From Metridium senile (Eukaryota > Cnidaria > Anthozoa > Actiniaria > Metridiidae): a DNA stretch of 64,000 nt. The stretch covers positions 19,045,268 to 19,109,267 of the forward strand of contig OX459100.1 in the NCBI GenBank assembly GCA_949775045.1, in the 5' to 3' direction. Numbering within the stretch: the stretch's first letter is position 1; each line of letters opens with the position of its first letter. Below the pieces are notes generated by a model. It ran no database searches. It was not told the DNA's origin and saw only the letters and a list, made by a program, of their open reading frames with translations. The position numbers and the translations under genes were made by a program. Positions 45,271 through 64,000 of this stretch are shown here, piece after piece.

Positions 45271-45558
45271 AGGTATTATTTCATAGTTAAATATGTGCAT
45301 TGTTATAATAGTGGTTTCAACATTTTCTTCAACGTTGGTTCGATTTTGTTGAACGCTGTACAATGATTGTTGTAATTGAACGATGATGAATGTAGGGGTC
45401 GAACATAGGGCGATCAACAGTTTCAATGACAACGTTGAAATGGGGTGGCAAACAGCTTCAACATTGCCATTCAACAAAATAGAGCAGATGTTAAAGCAAA
45501 TAATGAAGCTGTTTAAGACTGCAAACAATAACACAAGGCTGTCAAGATCAAACATAAT

Positions 45559-45564
45559 TTTATT
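45559..45564 (-). terminator. RPL14: RPL14 polyadenylation signal AATAAA
   Basis: The canonical hexamer on the minus strand lies 22 nt after the stop. A second AATAAA overlaps the stop codon at 45590-45585. Either would give a very short 3' UTR, usual for ribosomal protein genes. Confidence 0.5.
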
Positions 45565-45585
45565 AGGGAATTAAAGACAGCACAT

Positions 45586-48500
45586 TTATTTGTCTTCCTT
45601 CTTCAACTTCTTCACCTCAGCACGAAGGATGCGATTTTTCTACAAGACAAACAAAATAGATACACATTAAGTTATACAGTTAATGATTTTTACTCATATA
45701 GACCCTATGCAAAAAGAGCAAGGGACTGGAAACACGCAACATGAACAATAAAATATTTCAAGAATATTTTACCCTTTCAAGAAAAGAGCATACATGTCTA
45801 AATTAGTAATTTTGTAGAGTTCTGTTGTCATATATTGAATCACTCCAGAGTTTGCATTTGAAATTTAACAAAAACGCAGAAGCAAGACTCTAAAGGCCTA
45901 AGTGCAAATTTCAAGCCAAATCTTTGTAAAGTCAAAAAGCTGTAACTTTTGATCAGTTTATGTTACTACATTGAAATTTTGGAATATCACTAATTTCGAT
46001 ATGCTCTTTCTAATAAAAGCAATGGTGTCTTCTAATACTGATTAAGTAAGGAATTGTCTCTTTGCATAGGGTGTATGAAGAGCTAGAGCTCGAAATGTCA
46101 GCAAAATTTAAGTTGCTATTTTTTGTATGGTGTTCCATTTCATTGCCTATCAAATGTAAGAACAAAAAAGGTACTATTATCTCTTGTGGATTGTTCAGAA
46201 TAATGCTTATTGGAATCATGTTATTCATAACCCAGTGCGATTCATCACTACAATACCATCTACTTAATCCTGCATTGCATCACAGAAAGTTACCAAAAAA
46301 ATACAGTTTTGAGACATACTTTAGTAAGATGTGATGTTTTAATTCTACATAGCTATGTTGACTTGTAAAAAACAGAAAGACCTAATGTCATAGACCATTT
46401 ATTGCTATTGTTGTTAGCAACAGCTGAGATAGCGTGTAACATGTTTTTGGTTATCATGTGTACTTCTCAATAATTAAATAGACCTCTTTACCTTCCTTGT
46501 TTGTTGTCCCATTTCAGATCACTTGATGCTACCCTTGGGAATTGTTTCATTCACATTTAAATGAACAATTCTCAAGGGAATGACATGTGGTCATTGTCAT
46601 GGGAACCAGTCATTTGTTAATTGCATTGCTAGAAAAGGTGCAGAATTAAACTCACCCTCTGCTTGGCAAGCTTGACCTTGAAGCGATCAAAATCATTCAA
46701 GGTTGTCCTCTTCCTGCGCATGGAAAGTTTTTTGGCCCAGTTGGTCTGTTCCCATTTGTCTTGCACCAGTTCTTTTTCAAATGCCTTCTTGACCGGCCCA
46801 CTGCTGGCAGATCGGCCAATCTTGATCTTGAAGTCAGTGAGTGACAGATGTTTGAAGTTCATGGCCTGACGACAGACGCTTGTGCATGGACCATCAATCA
46901 AGGCCTAGTATATTTTAAACAATCCAATAATAATATTAAAACTATATTATTGGATTAGAAAGTAATAACATTTGTATTTGTCATATAAAAAGTCACTTTG
47001 TATGAGTCTAAACAACATTCTAGAGTATAAATATTATACCCGTGAAACAAGTAGTACTAAATCGTACTAATTAAACAATCCAAAATAATAGAATTAGCAT
47101 AAAATATCACTATTTAGTACTATTTATGTTTCACACTTTTAATGTTTGTACTCTAACAGCACATTAGTCAAACTGGCATGAACTAAATTAGATAATTTAA
47201 ATGAAGGGTAGTTACTATTTTATCTGATATCAGATCAATTGAAATCTATTGAAAATCTGTGGGACATTTATACTAAGACAAAACTATTTATTTTTTGGAA
47301 AAGATAGTTTGGTGTACCTTAATTAGGCTCGCCCTCTCTCTGTTAGTTTGGCAGGCTTGTACTATTTTAGGTGACATAACTAAATAGTACTAAATTTATA
47401 TAACTATTCAACAGTTTGACTAAATGCACTCTATTATTTATAATTGCTGATTTTGTAATAGCTATGTTTATATTTATTACTTCTTTAAGAGTGGTTTTCA
47501 TTAACCCGTGAAACACACTTTAGCGTAATATGCTTTATTACACTTTAACTTTACTTTGTGTTTTATAATCATTTGTTCAATAGTACTATTACACATTAAT
47601 ACACTTTATTACTCTTTCCCTATTACACTTTGTTTCACTGGTTAATGAAAACCACTCTAACAGGGCTCTAATTAAACTTGCCAAGCTAATAGATTCCTGA
47701 TTAGATAATTAGGTTATGTTTGTAAATGTACTGTTCAGAGATCTAACCATAAATTGGAATCATGATATTTCATAACCCAGTGCGTTTCATCATTACAGTA
47801 CAATTGTACAAACAAATGGCAATAATTATGTACGAGTCAAATCCAAAGGTGCCCATCCCCCCCCCGGGCAAACCCCGGGCATTTGACAAGACTTGGGTTC
47901 CGTATAGTGGGGAATTTGACGCCGATTAGCTACTTGAACGGGCGGGCATTTGACGAGTGTCGGCCATCTTTAAAAATACCCAGAAAGCATTGGAGTCCTA
48001 ACCACAGGTAGCCCATGATCAGGCAAAAGTCACACGGGAACGGAAACGAAAAGCAAAGAATTGATAGATAGTTTTTCCTTGTTATACACCTATCTCAAAA
48101 AACGTCAGAAAGAATTGGCGATTGACGAACAGCGATTGCAAAGGAGCTCTGGGTACTGTTCTTTCACAAGTAAAATTAAATTGACGAAGTATAAATGCTT
48201 GTCTTTGTGTTTTAGAGTCGAAAAGTGCAAAGAAAATCCAAGTTCTTTCAGTTTTTAAGATAGATTTGTGAATTATATCGAGATCCATCTTTCGGTCGTG
48301 CAATCACCAATCAAAAATTGCCAATAACCATTCTCTTCTTCAACGTTTTTTGAAATTTCCCTTCATATTTGATTGTACAAGTTTTGTCTACCATGTTCAT
48401 GAGACGTCATGTAGTAGAAGGAAGTTTAAGTATTTTCTTTTCTACTTAAAGTAAAATTTGAGTTTATCACTGACTCGAGCTCGAGGGGCGGGCATTTGAC

Positions 48501-49564
48501 CATTCTGTTGTTTCAATAGTGGGGCATTTGACTGTTCAGTTTGCCCAGATGGTGGGGAATTTGACCAATTTTTTTTCAAAAAGTCAAATGCCCGGGGGTT
48601 TGCCCGGGGGGGGGATGGGCACCTTTGGATTTGACTCGTACATTAAAGTTATTTAGCTAGAGTGACTTTGAAACACTCTTTATATCATTACTGCAGTTTT
48701 CAACTTTATGCGGGAAAACTCAGACATTCCAATGGTTAGTTGTGAAAACAAGTAACAAGTAATTAACAGCCGACAAAAACGTATTTCACAACTAGCTGTT
48801 GAAGTTTGACTTCGCAGAAAGACAAAAACTGCAGTAGTACTGTAAAACAAATATTGATACTAATAGTTCCTATTTTTTTCATGTGTCAATTAAGGTACCA
48901 AAATAACTTTCACAGAGCAATATTTAAAACTATAAAAGACTTTTTCAAAGTAAGTTTTACAAAGTGTTTTTTTAGGTATCTCGCCTAAGAATCCATTCAA
49001 CGGTATATACACATTATATACAAAAAAAAACCCTTAAATATCACTAATCATAATATCAATTCTTCAACATTGTATAGAAAATTATATAGTATGTTTCATG
49101 TTGATGGTATTGAGAGATTTAGAAGTTTAAAGTTGGAAGAAAGAAACGAAAAGTTTGTGAAGAACATCAAGTTTCTGAATAAACTACAAAATGGCGGCCA
49201 TACCAAATGCATACAAAATATCGTTAATATATCCTAAACTTGCATACTACTTCAATAATATATACTACGATACCTAATGAACACTATATTGGTATTAGTT
49301 AGTGGTTAAACAGTTGGAATATGGACAAAAAGTACGTATTTTTGAAAGGAACATGGACGTACCCTGTTCTGGTCGACGACATCAACGATAACACAAAGTT
49401 TGCCTTCATCGGCTCCGGAGTTGATGAGGGCCACCCGGCCGACCTCAACAAAACGTCTGTATACCTAAAGAATACATACATAAAATATTGTAAGGGTTGA
49501 TAGTTTATTTAACGAGATACAAACGAAAGAATTTAGGATTCTTGTTCACACGTGGACTCACCAT
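45586..49564 (-). CDS. RPL14: 60S ribosomal protein L14 (eL14), 4 exons, complete
   Basis: This is a structural protein of the large cytosolic ribosomal subunit. Exons: 49564-49562 (the ATG alone, followed by gtgagt), 49464-49363, 46904-46656, 45639-45586. Phases are all 0 and introns GT-AG. The product is 135 aa: [13 protein letters not shown] opens a KOW-type beta-barrel, DQNRALIDGPC and FKHLSLTDF match vertebrate L14, then [11 protein letters not shown] and [18 protein letters not shown]. The protein stops at KKLKKEDK, so the alanine/lysine-rich tail of mammalian L14 is absent. AATAAA lies at 45564-45559, 22 nt after the stop. The gene starts about 2.3 kb downstream of the ELMO stop. Confidence 0.97.
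45640..46655. other. RPL14: RPL14 intron 3, no feature beyond a repeat scrap
   Basis: The segment around CATAACCCAGTGCGATTCAT (46229) recurs at 47770-47800. A small hairpin lies near 46535-46580 (CTTGGGAATTGTT / AACAATTCTCAAGG). The 90-codon plus frame at 46062 is unsupported. Confidence 0.45.
47021..47155. mobile_element. MITE, family TAGAGT / ACTCTA, copy 2, RPL14 intron 2
   Basis: It shares AGTACTAAATCGTACTAATT and AGAATTAGCATAAAATATCA with the copy at 17301-17460. A rearranged third piece lies around 47340-47450. Confidence 0.7.
47488..47658. mobile_element. MITE, family AGAGTGGTTTTCATTAAC, copy 2
   Basis: The ends AGAGTGGTTTTCATTAACC and GGTTAATGAAAACCACTCT match those of 13144-13290. 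The body differs, with tandem ACTTTATTAC-like units. Confidence 0.8.
47828..48643. mobile_element. 816-bp TIR element with GGGGCATTTGAC repeats, copy 2, RPL14 intron 2
   Basis: The termini ATGTACGAGTCAAATCCAAA and its mirror are followed by a C-run, then CCCCGGGCATTTGAC. Several GGGCATTTGAC copies sit inside each end in both orientations. The middle (48000-48470) holds a 65-codon frame on each strand with no family resemblance. It is related to 15663-16464. Confidence 0.8.
48697..48838. mobile_element. Palindromic element, second copy of the 3426-3632 family
   Basis: Arms CAGTTTTCAACTTTATG.. and ..CAGAAAGACAAAAACTGCAG with ACTCAGACATTCC inside. From 48840 to 49362 I see only AT-rich intron sequence. 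Confidence 0.6.
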
Positions 49565-49572
49565 CTTGGATT

Positions 49573-49595
49573 GAGAGAGAGGAAGAAAAGGAAGG
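49573..49595 (-). promoter_or_regulatory. RPL14: 5' TOP-like polypyrimidine tract of RPL14
   Basis: Immediately upstream of the CCAAGATG start, the minus strand reads an unbroken run of about 23 pyrimidines. Ribosomal-protein mRNAs normally begin with such a tract, which puts their translation under mTOR/LARP1 control. The run implies a 5' UTR of roughly 10-30 nt. The transcription start itself is not visible from sequence. Confidence 0.6.
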
Positions 49596-49599
49596 TCCC

Positions 49600-50165
49600 G
49601 GATTAGTTGGCCCGCAAAGGGGTCTGGGAAGACTCTTACCTAGTCTCTCGCGTCATGAGGTCAACTCGTGGATTGTATCGATCGATATTCGCTTTTCCGT
49701 TTTTCTTTTCCGTATATTTGTGTCTTTATTTTATCAACCAATATTTTGAATTAATGGATATATAAGAAAAGAAGGTGTTAAAGACAGAAGGGAATGAAGG
49801 AAGGAAAGGAAATATAACAAGGTAGAACGGAAGGAAGGAAGGAAAGAGAAAGAAAAGAAGAAAGCTAAACGTCATATAAATCGATATATTTACTAGTATC
49901 ATTCATTACAAAATGCTTTCTTAATTACATTATTGCTTCTATTACAAATTGCGATTAGTGCTATTTTATTCATTATAAAAATTTCTCTCTTAAAGTATAT
50001 AGATCAATCAATATGAAAAGTAAAGTTTCCATAAATAAGTTATATCAAGATTGTAAAAAACAAGAATGGGTCGCTTTCACGTTTATTACGTTGGGAAAAC
50101 GAATGATTTCCACGCTTTTTACACCTTGAATACAATGTACACCCTTGATTACTCTAAAAAAAAAA
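49600..50165. other. RPL14 upstream region
   Basis: After the 5' TOP tract there is about 100 bp of GC-richer sequence, then AT-rich DNA with a GGAA-type purine patch (49785-49865). No conserved exon lies between RPL14 and ELMO. Confidence 0.45.
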
Positions 50166-50194
50166 GTGCCGGAAGTTAATTACATATAATGGGT

Positions 50195-50515
50195 AATATA
50201 TAGAGGATATGACTTGGGCGCGCGGAGATACCAATTTTATCTTCGAGTGTTGAATAGATCTCTCACGATTGAGAGATATTCAACACGAGAAGAGAAAATT
50301 GGTATCTCCAAGCGACCATGTAATGTTCTGTTTATTATATAGATATCGATGAAATGTCAAGAGAAATAAAACTCCATTGACTCGTTATTAAAAACCTTTA
50401 TGCAAAACGAATTGCATCTGAAAACGATATCTTCACATGTGATATCTTTCACATGTGAAAGATACGAAGTTTTAGACACTAGAGAAATCCTGGTATTTCA
50501 TCGATATCTATATAA
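50195..50515. mobile_element. Palindromic element, GGGCGCGCGGAGATA family, with nested arms
   Basis: TGGGCGCGCGGAGATACCAA faces TTGGTATCTCCAAGCGACCA. An outer pair of ATAGATATCGATGAAAT and ATTTCATCGATATCTATAT encloses 50340-50515. It is related to 15390-15505. Confidence 0.7.
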
Positions 50516-50610
50516 TAAAATGAAATTTGTAACACCATAAACAAATGTTGACTAAACTTTACTGACGTTTCGAGCTTTAGCCCTTCGACGGAGTAAAGAA
50601 GGGTTTAAGG
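50515..50610 (-). repeat. Penelope-like repeat with near-complete hammerhead-type motif
   Basis: On the minus strand, stem I half CTTTACT (50598-50592), core CCGTCGA (50591-50585), hairpin GGGC-TAAA-GCTC (50583-50572), GAAA (50571-50568), C, GTC (50666 offset: 50566-50564) and the second half AGTAAAG (50563-50557) follow in order. Stem I is a perfect 7 bp. The core differs from CUGANGA at two positions. Confidence 0.65.
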
Positions 50611-50624
50611 TTATGTTAAGTAAT

Positions 50625-51306
50625 AGGTCATTCTAAGAATGATCCAACACAAATAATCAAGGTGTTTCAATGAATCTTTTGACTACAAGCAACACTGAAT
50701 GCCTAACTAAGACCCCGTCTACACGGATCAGGATTCTTTTGAAACCGCATACTTTTTTTATGCGAATCGGCCTATCGTCCACACGAATCCAGTGAATCCG
50801 GCCACCGAAACCGCATACTTTTACTTGAATCCTCCGGATACGCTGATTCGTGTGGACGCAAATATTTCTATGCGGTTTCAGCCGGATCGGATTCGTGTAG
50901 ACGAGGCCTAAAGCTTCTTGTGTATTACATGAGACACGGGTGAAAAACGCACTGCGCATGCTCGGAAGTTAGGCGGGAAATTCGTAGACGCGTCGTGTTT
51001 ACAATAAAGCCATTGGAGATTTACCGGCGTTTGGTAAATCTTTAAAGTTAAGGCCGTTCGTGGAAAGTTAGCGCTTATTTTTTCCTAACACATTGCATTA
51101 GTAGTTTTCTTTCCCTGGTCAAATAATACAAGAGAAATTCGCATAATACATAACATGAAACCTTTCGTAAGATTTTCAGTTAGTCTTTTGTTCTGCTTAC
51201 ACATGCGCCGTGGGTTTTTCATCCGTGTCATTACATGATGGTAAACACCTCGATTATTTGTGTTTTGATGCATGCCACGATTCGTTACTGTCTTAGAATG
51301 ACCTAT
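50625..51306. mobile_element. Inverted-repeat element with a nested MITE (50709-50912)
   Basis: Outer ends AATAGGTCATTCTAAGAATG and CTTAGAATGACCTATCG, followed inward by CAAATAATCAAGGTGTTT and AAACACCTCGATTATTTGTG. The inner element has ends GACCCCGTCTACACGGATC / GTGTAGACGAGGCC and two CCGCATACTTTT repeats. No ORF of note. Confidence 0.7.
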
Positions 51307-51499
51307 CGTCTAGAGCAACCTTTACGGCCGAGTGATGTTTACGGAATAGGAGTAGACGAGAAATAAGGTTGCTGTTGCGTAGACCGAATCGAAATTTGGC
51401 GGCTTGCTTTTATTCTTGACTGGTTAGCTTACTGGTTTGCACTACTTGTCTCTAACAAAAATATTCTCGAAATAGCGAATAAATGTTATATATACTTTT

Positions 51500-51790
51500 A
51501 AAAATATTTTCCCATATTCCAAATGCTTATCGGATAGGCATCGACATATCGTCAAACAACACTCGGTGTCGATTCGGATTTATTTCCGTAAAAAATAGAA
51601 GACATCGGAAAGACTTCGGAACCGATTCAACCTATCGACATAAACACGGAAAGTAACACGGAATCGTTTGATTTTCGTAAATCATCGGAGACTTCTCGGA
51701 AATCAATCGGCAACCTATCGAACAAAAGTCGTAGTTGATTCCTATATAATTTTATCGGTGACTTTTTCTTAAAAAAGCGGAGCAGACAAA
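51500..51790. repeat. Degenerate repeat rich in ATCGG/CCGAT
   Basis: Short ATCGGA and ACCTATCGA motifs recur irregularly in both orientations downstream of ELMO. I cannot define a unit. Confidence 0.4.
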
Positions 51791-51855
51791 GTTCGTACAA
51801 AATCTTATGAATGTAGTTACCAAGGACAGTTTAACTGCCTTGTTTAATATCTGTT

Positions 51856-63223
<11,368 letters not shown>

Positions 63224-64000
63224 CTTTTACAAAGACAATGCATTACAATAAAAACCAACATAAAACATAAAAGAAGTAGTGATTTTTTTATGGTAGGATG
63301 AAGTTTTTATCTATAAAATGTATGCCAGGTTCTTAAGGTTACAGTCCATGTTCGCGGTGTGCTTTCACATGCTCTCAGTTAAAAATGTGTTTACCATGTC
63401 AATTTACAATAATAATAGACATATTATATATCATTTTAAAGCTTATATAACAGAGAATAAGACTGTGTATGTTTTGTTATATACAACAATTTTCTGTACG
63501 GTATGCTCTTCAAAAAACCTCAAAATTAACTGCCTTCAATGCAAGTTGTTTAAAAAGTATAAGTCAAAAAGTTCATACTGCTTTGCCGTCATTTCTTCGT
63601 TATGTCAATCAACACATATTGGTCTTCAAAACCGTGTCAAGTTTTTTTGATAAAATGCTTAGTTTTAGAGTTATGGCCCATTTTGTTATTTAAAGTGCAA
63701 GTATCACCAAAAATAAGTGGTTTGATTTTATTATCATTAGATCGAAAAGTGGTTGCTTTGTACCTAATATCATTTTAAAAATATTAAAAACATCGAAATC
63801 CATGTTATTTTGCGCAAAAAAGCGAGCGTTTTTGCCAAGGTCAATTTCAAGGTCATATGACGATCCGTATCTGTGACGTATGAGGAGGAACGATTGTCAC
63901 ACAACACTCGTGCGGATTTGAGGGAAAGTTTGTCATCGACACAGTTTTTTCAACAAAAAAGGATTTTAAAAACAATTTTATGGATAAACTATCAATGGAT
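63224..64000. other. ELMO: ELMO intron continuing off the window, no exon seen
   Basis: No conserved ELMO segment (the expected upstream sequence would encode the first half of the ELMO domain) is found here. The 110-codon plus frame at 63318-63650 has no recognisable family and lacks splice or promoter support. Confidence 0.5.

Noticed and set aside
63318..63650. 110-codon plus-strand frame at the right edge
   Set aside because: It lies antisense in an ELMO intron, with no recognisable motif.

Overview
This window is nuclear DNA from an animal, most likely a marine invertebrate. An anthozoan-type cnidarian is my leading guess. It rests on the style of the tRNA-headed SINEs and of the Penelope-like repeats, which I recognise from coral and anemone genomes from memory and could not check by search. 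The DNA is AT-rich. Introns are canonical GT-AG, and the proteins are clearly metazoan. Nothing looks bacterial, viral or organellar.

Four conserved genes lie head to tail on the minus strand and fill most of the window. Reading 5'->3' on that strand (right to left) they are: (1) an ELMO engulfment/cell-motility gene, 63223 to 51856, with 11 C-terminal exons visible and the N-terminal half beyond the right edge; (2) ribosomal protein L14, 49564 to 45586, 4 exons, 135 aa, complete; (3) the dolichol-phosphate mannosyltransferase catalytic subunit DPM1, 44470 to 38726, 9 exons, 240 aa, complete; (4) the spliceosomal DEAH helicase DHX38/PRP16, 35952 to 8336, 26 exons, 1232 aa, complete. I rebuilt exon borders by hand from homology, splice sites and reading phase. 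Every complete model closes in frame. The four products belong to unrelated housekeeping processes (phagocytosis/Rac signalling, translation, glycosylation, splicing), so I see no shared pathway.

The rest is repeat DNA of several kinds. There are many long tri- and tetranucleotide arrays inside introns, which create long meaningless open frames. There are higher-order minisatellites with units of about 10, 28, 37, 84, 95, 118, 165, 324 and 471 bp. There are at least a dozen palindromic (MITE or foldback) elements. These include a nearly perfect 1.9-kb palindrome bounded by TTAA in an ELMO intron, and an 846-bp inverted-repeat element that sits in an older repeat with a clean 7-bp target duplication. 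There are also several tRNA-derived SINEs.

The 1-8.3 kb stretch beyond DHX38 holds only repeats that I can recognise. The most interesting signal is a dispersed Penelope-like repeat family. It carries the box order of a hammerhead ribozyme (CUGANGA-like box, 4-bp hairpin, GAAAC, NUH, closing stem I), and a 95-bp piece of it is amplified into a 1.5-kb tandem array in DHX38 intron 7. A second theme is CAAGATGG (YY1/TISU-like) sequence at or near the start of three genes, also carried by a local MITE family.
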